Assembly: GCA_016710265.1 (NCBI GenBank)
Contig: JADJJL010000001.1
Span: 186,001-250,000 of the forward strand
Length of the DNA stretch: 64,000 bases
Origin: Saprospiraceae bacterium
GTDB lineage: Bacteria; Bacteroidota; Bacteroidia; Chitinophagales; Saprospiraceae
Direction: 5' to 3'
Both the position numbers and the translations under genes were made by a program. Shown here piece after piece: positions 1 through 8,077 of the stretch; the stretch's first letter is position 1; each line of letters begins with the position of its first letter. The notes below the pieces were generated by a model. That model saw only the letters and a list, made by a program, of their open reading frames with translations, had not been told where the DNA came from and did no database searches.

Positions 1-372
1 TATATACAAGTAAAATGCCCTTGTTCCAGCGGGTAAGGTGATTGTTACAGTATTTGATTGCTCATAATACACATCACCTGTATAACCGTGGCTCCAGGTT
101 GCCCAACCATTTCCAATCTGTCGATGGTTTAATGGATTGGAAAAAAAGATTTGAGGAGAACCCGGTAATGGAAATCCAACATCTGAGACATCTGCAAAAA
201 TTGGTCTACCATCTGGAAGAGGAGTAACCATATTAAATCCTCCTAAGGTCGGTGGCGGCGCAGCGGTTCCCGGAGAACCATCAAAAATGACGCCTGCATG
301 AGCAGTTATCGCAACTGCACTCCATAAACAAATGGTTATGAAAAGTGTGTAAATCTGTTTTATAAGATACAT
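1..372 (-). CDS. Secreted protein, N-terminal part (runs off the window edge)
   Basis: Reading the minus strand from an ATG at 372, an uninterrupted 124-codon frame reaches the window edge, so the 3' end is missing. Residues 1-26 form a signal peptide (MYLIKQIY start, hydrophobic core, cleavage near AHA-G). The mature part is rich in Gly, Pro and Thr, and the last visible residues resemble a beta-sandwich of an exported surface protein. No catalytic motif is visible and the family is not recognised. It is divergent from the exb operon across a 571-base AT-rich gap. Confidence 0.6.
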   Translation of the reverse strand, partial: MYLIKQIYTLFITICLWSAVAITAHAGVIFDGSPGTAAPPPTLGGFNMVTPLPDGRPIFADVSDVGFPLPGSPQIFFSNPLNHRQIGNGWATWSHGYTGDVYYEQSNTVTITLPAGTRAFYLYI

Positions 373-943
373 AGCAAAAAGCTTTTGTGAATAATTCAAT
401 TTTATTCGCTTTTATCCGCTATGATCTAAAGAACTGTTTTAGCCTTTGGGGGGCTTTATTCAAGGGCAAATATACAAGGATTTTAAATATTACAATAAAA
501 TCTATGTGTAATCTGTAAAATTAATTTAAATATGAATTATATCCAATTGTATTTCAAACAGTTAAGTTCAATAAAAAAAATAAAAAATAATCTTCCAGAT
601 AGGTTTTCAATTTTAATGGCTTCAAAATGTACAAAGTGAAACTTACTTTTAGTTTTGCATAACAGCTTAAACGCCTATTTTATGCTTAAAATTAGAATTA
701 TATATATATATTGTTGATTATCATATTATAATACATTATTCACAACGCTGATATAAAATTTTAAAATTTTATTCATATGGATATCACCTTTTTATTCCTA
801 AAACGTTTTAATATTACGCCTTCTAAATGCAATTTTAACTAATTTTTGTTTTGGACCATTCCTAAATTTAAAATTAAGAAATTGATTATTAGAATTTTAC
901 AATCTTAAATCACAATCATTAAACAACGATTAATTCTCTGATT
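373..943. other. AT-rich intergenic region between divergent genes
   Basis: About 570 bases with no convincing ORF in either strand. It must hold the promoters of the leftward secreted-protein gene and of the rightward exb operon. Alternating TA runs near 700-712 and long A/T tracts are the only visible structure. No clear TTTG / TAnnTTTG pair with good spacing was found. Confidence 0.4.
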
Positions 944-1759
944 ATGAGCAATCAAAAGTCAAACGCAAAAGCAAGCGGAAAATTCAGTAACATTTTTGCT
1001 TCCCTGACCATCTTCACAGCCATTGTGGTTGGTTATTTGATTTATTTCTATATTTTGGGTGATGCCAGTCACTTCGTGGATGGTGACAATACCAAACATC
1101 CCCTAAGTGGTGATTACCTTGGTATGATGTATAAAGGAGGTGTCATGGTTCCCTTCCTAATGGCAGTTTTTATGATTGTGGTTGCCACGGTCATTGAAAG
1201 GTTTATCACCCTGAGCATCGCCAATGGAAAAGGATCACTACCTACTTTTGTCCAAAAAATTAAAAAATACCTGGATGGAAACCAAGTAGACGCTGCCATC
1301 GTTGAATGCGATAAACAGCAGGGATCTGTGGCCAACATCATCCGCGAAGGTTTAAACAAATACAAGCAGATGGAGTCCAACACATCATTGGACAAAGAAC
1401 AAAAAATGATGGCCATCCATAAAGAAATTGAAGAAACGACCTCTTTGGAGTTACCTATGCTTGAAAAAAATCTGGTCATTTTGGCTACGATTTCATCTGT
1501 AGCAACTTTGTTGGGACTTTTGGGAACTGTATTTGGTATGATCAAAGCCTTCTCTGCCATTGCGACTGCAGGAGCACCAGACGCTGTCCAGCTTTCCAAT
1601 GGTATCTCTGAAGCCTTGATCAACACAGCTTTGGGTATTGGTTCTTCTGCATTTGCTATTATATTCTATAATTATTTCACCACCAAAATTGATGGAATGA
1701 CTTATGGAATCGACGAAGCCGGATTCAGCATTTCCCAAACATTTGCTGCAAAGCATTAA
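944..1759 (+). CDS. exbB: MotA/TolQ/ExbB proton channel family protein
   Basis: 271 aa inner-membrane protein of the ExbB/TolQ family, which forms the proton channel that powers TonB. A first membrane segment lies near residues 16-40, a second near 66-88, and a conserved C-terminal pair near 170-250 contains the family signature around LLGLLGTVFGMIKAF followed by a second Gly/Ala-rich helix (ALINTALGIGSSAFAI). A cytoplasmic charged loop with a coiled-coil feel lies between. It is the first gene of an exbB-exbD-exbD-tonB operon with 42, 34 and 41 base gaps. Known family role: proton-motive-force coupling to outer-membrane receptors. Confidence 0.93.
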   Translation: MSNQKSNAKASGKFSNIFASLTIFTAIVVGYLIYFYILGDASHFVDGDNTKHPLSGDYLGMMYKGGVMVPFLMAVFMIVVATVIERFITLSIANGKGSLPTFVQKIKKYLDGNQVDAAIVECDKQQGSVANIIREGLNKYKQMESNTSLDKEQKMMAIHKEIEETTSLELPMLEKNLVILATISSVATLLGLLGTVFGMIKAFSAIATAGAPDAVQLSNGISEALINTALGIGSSAFAIIFYNYFTTKIDGMTYGIDEAGFSISQTFAAKH

Positions 1760-1801
1760 TGTTTGTCAATTTATCTTCTCATTTCCTAAAGCAACAAAAA
1801 T

Positions 1802-2407
1802 ATGCCTAAGGTTAAGATACCCCGAAAGAGTACAGCCATCGACATGACAGCCATGTGCGACGTTGCCTTCTTGCTACTCACTTTTTTTATTCTGACCACC
1901 AAATTTAGAGATCAGGAAGTCGTGCAAATCGATATTCCTGCTTCCACCGCTCAAATTCCTATACCTGATAAGGACATCATGATGTTTAACATCTCTCCTG
2001 ATGGACGTATCTTTTTTGGTTTAGATGACCAAAACACAAGATTGAGGTTGCTTGATACGTTGGCAAATAGATACCAGTTTCAAATAACTGCAGAACAACA
2101 GGCTGCGTTTAAAACATTAGAATTATGGGGGATGGATATAAAAGCTTTGCCCGAATTTCTGGCAAAAGATCCTACTGAAAGGGCAAATATTTTGCAACCC
2201 GGACTTAAGATAGATACCACAGGTGGTGAAACACAAGTGGAAGATTTGATCTTGTTTTCGAGAAAGATCAATAATAATTTAAGGATTGCCATCAAAGCAG
2301 ATAAAACCACAGAATACAAATCGTTTGCTGCATTGATAGAGGCTTTGCAAAACAGAAAAGTAAACCGTTTTAACATTGTTACCTCGGCCAAAACAGCCAG
2401 GGAATAA
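1802..2407 (+). CDS. exbD: ExbD/TolR-type biopolymer transport protein (first copy)
   Basis: 201 aa. A short basic cytoplasmic N-terminus (MPKVKIPRKSTAIDMTAMCD) leads into one membrane helix (VAFLLLTFFILTT, about residues 22-36) whose start carries the conserved Asp (MCDVAF) expected of the proton pathway, then a periplasmic domain. It is longer than the usual ExbD (about 140 aa) because of a central insertion of about 45 residues around positions 80-125. Two consecutive exbD genes behind exbB are common in Bacteroidota. Confidence 0.9.
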   Translation: MPKVKIPRKSTAIDMTAMCDVAFLLLTFFILTTKFRDQEVVQIDIPASTAQIPIPDKDIMMFNISPDGRIFFGLDDQNTRLRLLDTLANRYQFQITAEQQAAFKTLELWGMDIKALPEFLAKDPTERANILQPGLKIDTTGGETQVEDLILFSRKINNNLRIAIKADKTTEYKSFAALIEALQNRKVNRFNIVTSAKTARE

Positions 2408-2441
2408 TTATTTTTCAATTTGATTTTAAACCATAAGTATT

Positions 2442-3014
2442 ATGGCTGAAATGAATGTACCCGAATCCGGGGCGAAAAAAGGAAAAAAGAAATCGCGATC
2501 AAAGAAAATGTCCACCCGCGTGGACCTCACAGCCATGGTGGATCTTGGATTCCTCTTGATCACTTTCTTTATGTTGGCTACGACTTTCAACAAACCAAAA
2601 ACAATGGAAGTCATCAAACCAGCAAAAGATGACAACGAAGATAAGAAGGACCAACCAGCCATCAAAATGTCTAAAACATTTACTTTACTCTTGGGTGACA
2701 ACAACAAAGTATACGCCTACACCTCGCCAGACGAAGTAGATGCCACCACTACACTTTCTGTGGACAGTGTGGACTATAGTTCTAAGGGGCTCAGGAGGGT
2801 GATTCAAGAAAGACAGAAAGAAGTGGCAAGAGATTGGGGTCATCAAGATACTATCTTCATTATGATTAAACCATTGCCAAAAAGCAAGGTCAAAAATACA
2901 GTGGATGTGTTGGATGAAATGAGCATCAATGGCGTAAAAAGATACGCCATCTTGGCAGCGGATGATCCAATTGATTCGTTGATTTGTTTGACAATCAGGC
3001 AGTCCAGAAAATAG
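2442..3014 (+). CDS. exbD: ExbD/TolR-type biopolymer transport protein (second copy)
   Basis: 190 aa. The N-terminus is strongly basic (Lys/Arg/Ser run, residues 10-27), followed by the conserved DLTAMVDLGFLLITFFML helix with the membrane Asp, then a periplasmic domain ending in a short Arg/Lys tail. It lies 34 bases after the first exbD and 41 bases before tonB. The last 100 or so bases (2912-3014) reappear in degraded form at 5210-5311, which marks the left edge of a tandem duplication. Confidence 0.9.
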   Translation: MAEMNVPESGAKKGKKKSRSKKMSTRVDLTAMVDLGFLLITFFMLATTFNKPKTMEVIKPAKDDNEDKKDQPAIKMSKTFTLLLGDNNKVYAYTSPDEVDATTTLSVDSVDYSSKGLRRVIQERQKEVARDWGHQDTIFIMIKPLPKSKVKNTVDVLDEMSINGVKRYAILAADDPIDSLICLTIRQSRK

Positions 3015-3055
3015 TTGTCCGAATGAATTTTTAAGTCTTTTTAAAAGAAAAAATC

Positions 3056-3868
3056 ATGTCACAAAACCTATTACCAAAATTTGTCATGGACGACATCGTT
3101 TTTGACAATCGAAATCAAGCTTACGGGGCTCACTACCTCAGGCGAATATATGATAGGATCATGTCCAGATCATTGGTGATTGGATTAATATTTTTTGTTT
3201 TATTGGTTTCAAGTCCCATGATTCTTAAAATGGTTAGATCCTTCATTCCAAAAGAAACAGATGAATTATTGCTTAAAGAAGTGATTCTTGCAGAACCTCC
3301 TCCAATAGATCCCAATAAACCACCTCCACCTCCTCCTCCAAAAGTAGATCCTCCTCCAATTAAGGATCAAATCCGATTTGTACCACCTAAAGTCATGAAA
3401 GATGAAGAGGTTGAAATTGAAGAACCGCCACCACCAGATATTACTGAATTGGCGGACAAAGACATTTCCACTGAAAACAGGGAAGGAGACGACGATGGTG
3501 TAGATGCTTCATTGGTTGAACCACCTCCTGTAGTTGAAGAAGTGGTCCCTGAAAAACCTTTTGACTTCGTAGAGCAAATGCCAGAATTTCCAGATGGGCA
3601 AGCAGCCATGATGAAATATATACAGTCTAATATGAAATACCCAGCCATCGCGAGAGAAAACGATATCCAAGGAACCGTAGTATTACAATTTGTCGTTGGT
3701 CCAGATGGTGGAATCAGTAAGGTCAAAGTAGCCCGGGGGATTGGCGGCGGTTGTGATGAAGAAGCAATGAGAGTGGTGCGTTCTATGCCTAAATGGAGAC
3801 CAGGAAAACACAATGGTAAAGCTGTTCCTGTCAACTTTACACTGCCTATCAAGTTTAGATTAGAATAG
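3056..3868 (+). CDS. tonB: Energy transducer TonB (copy 1)
   Basis: 270 aa. It has a cytoplasmic N-terminus with a conserved DDIVFDNRNQAYGAHYLR segment, one membrane helix (about 38-58), a Pro-rich periplasmic spacer (EPPPIDPNKPPPPPPPK, residues 80-135) and a C-terminal TonB domain (about 175-270) with YPAIARENDIQG, GCDEEAMRVVRSMP and WRPGKHNGKAVPV. TonB spans the periplasm and transmits ExbBD energy to TonB-dependent (SusC-like) receptors. It is the last gene of the operon before a hairpin terminator at 3894-3936. A close paralogue lies at 5356-6168. Confidence 0.92.
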   Translation: MSQNLLPKFVMDDIVFDNRNQAYGAHYLRRIYDRIMSRSLVIGLIFFVLLVSSPMILKMVRSFIPKETDELLLKEVILAEPPPIDPNKPPPPPPPKVDPPPIKDQIRFVPPKVMKDEEVEIEEPPPPDITELADKDISTENREGDDDGVDASLVEPPPVVEEVVPEKPFDFVEQMPEFPDGQAAMMKYIQSNMKYPAIARENDIQGTVVLQFVVGPDGGISKVKVARGIGGGCDEEAMRVVRSMPKWRPGKHNGKAVPVNFTLPIKFRLE

Positions 3869-3893
3869 TCAAATTAAAATCTATAAAAAATAA

Positions 3894-3936
3894 AACGTCT
3901 GGCCATTTACATTTACTCTGGTCGGACGTTTTTTGT
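3894..3936 (+). terminator. Intrinsic terminator after tonB copy 1
   Basis: The left arm AAAACGTCTGGCC pairs with the right arm GGTCGGACGTTTT across a loop of about 15 bases and runs into a T tract. The same sequence occurs after the second tonB (6190-6234), but there the right arm has changed to GGTCAAAATTT, so the stem no longer pairs. Confidence 0.75.
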
Positions 3937-3960
3937 TTATACACATCTAAAATTATAAAT

Positions 3961-4380
3961 ATGAATATCATCCAGCATTTAAAATTTTATCCAATGGTTT
4001 TAATAAGTTTGCTTTTACTTGGAGCTTGTTCTGATACAGAAAAAACCTTCATTGACAAGTCTGAAAAACCTTTTGATTTTGTGGAACAAATGCCGGAATT
4101 TCCAGATGGTCAAGCTGCAATGTTTAAATTTATTCAAGAGAATATTAAATATCCGGAAATGGCTCGCAATTCAAGAAGACAAGGTACTGTAGTTATTCAA
4201 TTTATGGTTACGGTAACTGGCAAAATTGCAAATATAAAAGTGGCTAGAGGTATTGGTCTTGGTTGCGATGAAGAGGCTGTTCGTGTGGTTTCAATCATGC
4301 CTGCATGGAAACCAGGTAAGCACAATGGTAAAGCAGTTCCTGTCAATTTCACTTTACCTATCAAGTTCGAATTGGAATGA
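3961..4380 (+). CDS. Stand-alone TonB C-terminal-domain lipoprotein (a)
   Basis: 139 aa. The signal peptide ends in a lipobox (LLLLGAC, Cys about residue 22), so this is a predicted lipoprotein. The remainder is almost only a TonB C-terminal domain: EQMPEFPDGQAAM, YPEMARNSRRQGTV, GCDEEAVRVVSIMP and KPGKHNGKAVPV are nearly identical to the end of the full TonB at 3056-3868. There is no proline spacer and no anchor helix, so it cannot span the periplasm as TonB does. It sits between the tonB terminator and a second paralogue. The role is unknown; binding of receptor TonB boxes is an inference from the domain. Confidence 0.82.
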   Translation: MNIIQHLKFYPMVLISLLLLGACSDTEKTFIDKSEKPFDFVEQMPEFPDGQAAMFKFIQENIKYPEMARNSRRQGTVVIQFMVTVTGKIANIKVARGIGLGCDEEAVRVVSIMPAWKPGKHNGKAVPVNFTLPIKFELE

Positions 4381-4466
4381 TCGTAAAATATGAAGAAAAG
4401 AATTTCTGCTTTCCAACAGCATTCTGTTCAAAGGTATTTTATTTATAAATTTAAGAAATCAAAACC

Positions 4467-4877
4467 ATGAAATTTTTGAAACTCTATTTTCCTCTTATTT
4501 TAATTTGTTTGTTCGTTCAAGCAGCTTGTTCGCAGAATGAAAAATCAGTTATTGATGCTACTGAAAAATCTTTTCAATTTGCAGAGCAAATGCCGGAATT
4601 TCCGGATGGACAAGCTGCTATGATGAAATTTATACAAAATAATCTAAAATATCCGGAAGAAGCGCGGAAAGCAAATACACAGGGCAGTGTTGTGCTTCAA
4701 TTTGTGGTCACTGAAACCGGTAAAATAGCTGATATTAAAGTGGCCAGAGGGATCGGTCATGGATGCGATGAAGAAGCTGTTCGTGTGGTTTCAATCATGC
4801 CTGCATGGAGGCCAGGAAAACTCAATCAAAAAAACATCCCCGTTAATTTTACATTACCCATTAAATTTAGACTCTAA
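4467..4877 (+). CDS. Stand-alone TonB C-terminal-domain lipoprotein (b)
   Basis: 136 aa paralogue of the preceding gene. The signal peptide ends in a lipobox (FVQAAC), followed by the same EQMPEFPDGQAAMMKF block, YPEEARKANTQG, GCDEEAVRVVSIMP and the LPIKF end. It is closer in sequence to the 6262-6681 gene than to its neighbour, particularly in the leader (FPLILICLFVQAACSQ against LPLIFVCLLVQIGKSQ), which suggests that this gene is the unit-1 counterpart of that copy. Confidence 0.82.
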   Translation: MKFLKLYFPLILICLFVQAACSQNEKSVIDATEKSFQFAEQMPEFPDGQAAMMKFIQNNLKYPEEARKANTQGSVVLQFVVTETGKIADIKVARGIGHGCDEEAVRVVSIMPAWRPGKLNQKNIPVNFTLPIKFRL

Positions 4878-4928
4878 ACCAATAACCCTTTTTAGTTATT
4901 TGAATAAATATTACTTAATTCCAATCCA

Positions 4929-5129
4929 TTGATTTCAGGACGCAACATCAGAATCTTATTCCAACTTCTTATGGCCCTGGTTTATACGACCCTGGGTGTA
5001 ATGATGTTTTATGCCAAAATATTTGATCTGGCACCCTGGAATCAGATTCTGGCTGCTTTATTTATTGTCTATGGTCTTTGGAGAGGTTATAGGGCTTTTC
5101 AGCATGAAGAAGCCGAATCGGATGAATAG
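4929..5129 (+). CDS. Small two-helix membrane protein
   Basis: 66 aa with a TTG start. A helix near 9-30 (LFQLLMALVYTTLGVMMFY) and a second near 36-52 are followed by a short acidic tail (EEAESDE). It ends the tonB block in duplication unit 1. The unit-2 counterpart (6734-6937) has a stop in the middle, so the protein is probably dispensable in one copy. The family resembles short membrane proteins without assigned function; no motif is visible. Confidence 0.65.
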   Translation: MISGRNIRILFQLLMALVYTTLGVMMFYAKIFDLAPWNQILAALFIVYGLWRGYRAFQHEEAESDE

Positions 5130-5209
5130 TTATATCACACTCAATTAATCTAAAACATCTGAAATTCATTTCAAAGATTAGATTGGCATTTTTCCTTCAT
5201 ATTACAAAT

Positions 5210-5311
5210 GGATGAAATGAGCATAATGATGTAAAAAGATACCTCCTTCAGGCAGCATATGTTTCATTTGATTCGTTGATATAATTAACAGTCGGGCAGT
5301 CCAGAAAATAA
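5210..5311 (+). pseudogene. exbD 3'-end fragment at the duplication junction
   Basis: This stretch matches the last 100 bases of exbD copy 2 (from GGATGAAATGAGCAT to CAGTCCAGAAAAT) with several indels and substitutions that destroy the frame. It has no start and cannot be expressed as ExbD. It is a scar showing that the duplicated block began inside exbD. Confidence 0.8.
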
Positions 5312-5355
5312 TCAGTTGTCCGAATGAATTTTCAAAATTTTTTAAAGAAAAAATT

Positions 5356-6168
5356 ATGTCACAAAACCTATTAGCAAAATTTGTCTTAGACGACATCGTT
5401 TTTGACAATCGCAATCAAGCTTACGGGGCTCACTACCTCAGGAGAATTTATGATAGGATCATGTCCAGATCTTTGGTGATTGGATTAATCTTCTTTGTAT
5501 TATTGGTTTCTAGTCCAATGATTCTTAAAATGGTAAGGTCCTTGATTCCACAAGAAACTGATGAATTGTTGCTTAAAGAAGTGGTGTTAGCAGAGCCCCC
5601 TCCGATAGATCCAAATAAACCCCCTCCTCCTCCACCACCAAAAGTAGATCCTCCTCCGATCAAAGATCAAATTCGATTTGTACCACCTAAAGTCATGAAA
5701 GATGAAGAGGTAGAAATTGAAGAACCACCACCACCTGATATAACCAATTTGGCAGACAAGGATATTTCTACAGAAAATTTAGAAGGTGATGACGAAGGTG
5801 TTGATAAATCTTTAGAAGAGCCTCCACCTGTTGTGGAAGAACCTGTTCTTGAAAAAACATTTGAATTTGTGGAGCAAATGCCGGAATTTCCGGATGGACA
5901 AGCAGCCATGATGAAATACATCCAGTCCAAAATGAATTACCCAGCGATAGCCAGAGAAAACGATATTCAAGGAAATGTAGTGGTACAATTTATTGTTAGC
6001 TCTGATGGTGGAATTAGCAAAGTCGATGTAGCTCGTGGCATCGGCGGAGGTTGCGATGAAGAAGCGGTCAGAGTGGTGCGTTCTATGCCCAAATGGAAAC
6101 CAGGAAAACACAATGGTAAAGCTGTTCAAGTCAAATTTACGCTGCCCATCAAATTTAAATTAGAATAA
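5356..6168 (+). CDS. tonB: Energy transducer TonB (copy 2)
   Basis: 270 aa, the same length as and close to identical over most of its length with the TonB at 3056-3868: the same N-terminal DDIVFDNRNQAYGAHYLR block, membrane helix, PNKPPPPPPPK spacer and C-terminal domain with GCDEEAVRVVRSMP and KPGKHNGKAVQV. Differences cluster in the acidic region (residues 145-170) and in the C-terminal domain. It has no exbBD genes of its own directly upstream, only the exbD scar, so it probably shares the 944-3014 motor. The reading frame is intact. Confidence 0.9.
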   Translation: MSQNLLAKFVLDDIVFDNRNQAYGAHYLRRIYDRIMSRSLVIGLIFFVLLVSSPMILKMVRSLIPQETDELLLKEVVLAEPPPIDPNKPPPPPPPKVDPPPIKDQIRFVPPKVMKDEEVEIEEPPPPDITNLADKDISTENLEGDDEGVDKSLEEPPPVVEEPVLEKTFEFVEQMPEFPDGQAAMMKYIQSKMNYPAIARENDIQGNVVVQFIVSSDGGISKVDVARGIGGGCDEEAVRVVRSMPKWKPGKHNGKAVQVKFTLPIKFKLE

Positions 6169-6261
6169 TCAAATTAAAATCCATAAAAAATAAAACGTCT
6201 GGCCATTTACATTATCTCTGGTCAAAATTTTTTTGTTTATACAATTCTTAAATCCAAAAAA

Positions 6262-6681
6262 ATGAACCCCATTCAATTTTTTAAATTCTACCTTCCCCTT
6301 ATTTTTGTTTGCCTGCTCGTGCAAATAGGAAAATCACAAGTCGTCGAATCTATTGTTGATTCCACTGCCAACCCTTATGATTTTGTAGAGCAAATGCCTG
6401 AATTTGTAGGAGGTGCAGGGTCAATGATGAGATTTATCCAAGCTCAGATTAAATATCCCGAAGAAGCCCGGAAAGCCAATATTGAAGGAACTGTTATACT
6501 TTATTTCAATGTCTCGGAGTCTGGAAAATTAACAGATATAAAAGTGGTCAGAGGAATTGGTCATGGTTGCGATGAAGAAGCAGTTCGTGTGGTTTCCATC
6601 ATGCCAGACTGGACTCCGGGGAAGCACAATAACAAAAACGTACCTGTGAACTTTACCCTACCCATTAAATTTAAACTCTAA
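6262..6681 (+). CDS. Stand-alone TonB C-terminal-domain protein (c), lipobox lost
   Basis: 139 aa paralogue of the lipoproteins at 3961 and 4467. The leader is retained (FYLPLIFVCLLVQIGKSQ) but the lipobox Cys of the paralogues (QAACSQ) is replaced (QIGKSQ), so it is predicted to be soluble in the periplasm after signal peptidase I. The DGQAAMM segment is changed to GGAGSMM; the GCDEEAVRVVSIMP and GKHNNKNVPV blocks are kept. Confidence 0.8.
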   Translation: MNPIQFFKFYLPLIFVCLLVQIGKSQVVESIVDSTANPYDFVEQMPEFVGGAGSMMRFIQAQIKYPEEARKANIEGTVILYFNVSESGKLTDIKVVRGIGHGCDEEAVRVVSIMPDWTPGKHNNKNVPVNFTLPIKFKL

Positions 6682-6733
6682 ATCCATTGTGATTTAGTTT
6701 TTATAAATCTTAATAATATTTGTTCCCAACCCT

Positions 6734-6937
6734 TTGATTTCAGGACGAAACATCAGAATCTTATTTCAACTGCTCATGGCTCTGGTTTATACCACCCTGG
6801 GAGCAATGATGTATTTTGCCAAAATCTTTAACCCGGCTCCCTTGAATCAGATTCTAACATTCCTATTCATTTTCTAAGGTATTTGGAGGGGCTACAGGGC
6901 CTTTCAGAATGAAGAAACTGAAACAGCTGAAATGTAA
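6734..6937 (+). pseudogene. Second copy of the small membrane protein, stopped by TAA
   Basis: The frame starts at the TTG equivalent to 4929 and aligns codon for codon with that gene. At 6875-6877 a Tyr codon (TAT in copy 1) is TAA, cutting the product at 47 codons. The frame continues without gaps to a second stop at 6937. One base change therefore inactivated it, in keeping with relaxed selection on duplication unit 2. Confidence 0.75.
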
Positions 6938-6956
6938 TATCACACTGAATTGCATA

Positions 6957-6984
6957 AAAAAGGCTTCCTAAGAAGCCTTTTTAT
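6957..6984 (+). terminator. Intrinsic terminator at the end of duplication unit 2
   Basis: A perfect 11-base stem (AAAAAGGCTTC / GAAGCCTTTTT) with a CTAA loop ends in T residues. It lies just after the broken small membrane gene and before the convergent SPFH gene, so it may work in both directions. Confidence 0.85.
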
Positions 6985-7135
6985 ATTTAATTTTAACAAC
7001 TCAATTAATCTAAAACATCTGAAACTCATGTCAAAGATAGGTTTGACCATTCTGCTTTATATTACAAATGGATGAAAATGAACATAAAGTGTATGAATGA
7101 CTCTAAAAAAATGATAAAGGAGTCATAAATTGACG

Positions 7136-7969
7136 CTATCCATTCATCTCTATGACCGGGCTGGTCTCTTTGTCGGAACACAAGACCACCATTAGATTCC
7201 CCACCATTCTGGCCTTTTCTTTGTCATCAAATTCTGCAATTTGACGAGTCTTAATCTGCTCCATGGCGTTTTCGACCATTCCAACTGCACCTTCCACGAT
7301 CTTGTATCTTGCAGATACGATGGCTTCGGCTTGCTGTCTCTTAAGCATGGCTGCCGCGATTTCAGGAGCATAAGCTAAATAAGCGATTCTGGCTTCCATT
7401 ACTTCGATTCCGGCAATTACCAATCTTTCTTGAAGTTCGTTTTCCAAGGCCTGGTTGACTTCATCACTAGAAGCTCGCAATGTGACTTCCTGATGATCAT
7501 CTACATGATCGTAAGCGTACTGACCTGCGAGTTTTCTTACCGCAGAGTCCGTTTGAATTTTAACAAAATTAAAAAGGTCTTCCACTTCAAAAACTGCTTT
7601 AAAGGTTTCCTTAACCCTCCAAACCAATATCACCGAAATCTGAATCGGATTTCCACGTTTGTCGTTGACTTTTAATCGCTCACTGTCAAAGTTATTGGCT
7701 CTCAATGAAACAGCTTTTTTTATAAAAAAAGGATTGGCCCAAAAAAATCCATCTTCCTTTATTGTACCAACATATTTTCCAAATAGTATCAGCACTCTAG
7801 AAGAATTTGGATTAATGATGATAAATCCTGATGCCAATAATAAAAAAATTAAACCACCTACGATCCACCAAACAGGGTGGCGAAATAAATAAAAAGTAAT
7901 TGGCAATAAAATAACCAATACCAAAGGCATCCATCCGGAGATGGGTTTAAATACATTCTCGTTTTTCAT
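7136..7969 (-). CDS. SPFH/band 7 (prohibitin-homology) domain membrane protein
   Basis: 277 aa. Two N-terminal membrane helices (about 13-30 and 33-52) are followed by an SPFH domain (about 55-235): NPNSSRVLILFGKYVGTIKEDGFFW, a conserved ISVILVWRV strand, and then the long charged helix with IEVMEARIAYLAYAPEIAAAMLKRQQAEAIVSARYKIVEGAV cut here into its key parts EARIAYLAYAPEIA and AMLKRQQAEA. The family forms membrane-bound oligomeric assemblies that organise membrane domains or control proteases. It is followed on the same strand (upstream in the window) by nothing and preceded by the TPR lipoprotein gene across about 108 bases. Confidence 0.88.
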   Translation of the reverse strand: MKNENVFKPISGWMPLVLVILLPITFYLFRHPVWWIVGGLIFLLLASGFIIINPNSSRVLILFGKYVGTIKEDGFFWANPFFIKKAVSLRANNFDSERLKVNDKRGNPIQISVILVWRVKETFKAVFEVEDLFNFVKIQTDSAVRKLAGQYAYDHVDDHQEVTLRASSDEVNQALENELQERLVIAGIEVMEARIAYLAYAPEIAAAMLKRQQAEAIVSARYKIVEGAVGMVENAMEQIKTRQIAEFDDKEKARMVGNLMVVLCSDKETSPVIEMNG

Positions 7970-8077
7970 ATGACTTCGTTTTTATCATCAACAGAAAGAT
8001 TTGCAGAAAAAGTTCCACAAAGTTGGATTGCAAGACGAAGGTATAATAATTCTCGACGAATTCCTTAAGTTGTCTGA

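Larger units (their letters stand above)
2912..7069 (+). repeat. Tandem duplication of the tonB block (two unequal units)
   Basis: Unit 1 runs from inside exbD copy 2 (2912) to about 5209 and unit 2 from 5210 to about 7069. Both contain, in order, the end of exbD, tonB, the terminator region, a small TonB-C protein and the small membrane protein. Unit 1 has two small TonB-C lipoproteins and unit 2 has one, which accounts for most of the length difference (about 2.3 against 1.9 kb). The junction sequence ATTACAAATGGATGAAA occurs at both 5201 and 7061. Unit 2 shows decay of several parts. Confidence 0.85.

Noticed and set aside
1114..1626. 170-codon minus-strand frame inside exbB
   Set aside because: It is a shadow of the conserved exbB coding sequence; its translation has no family features.
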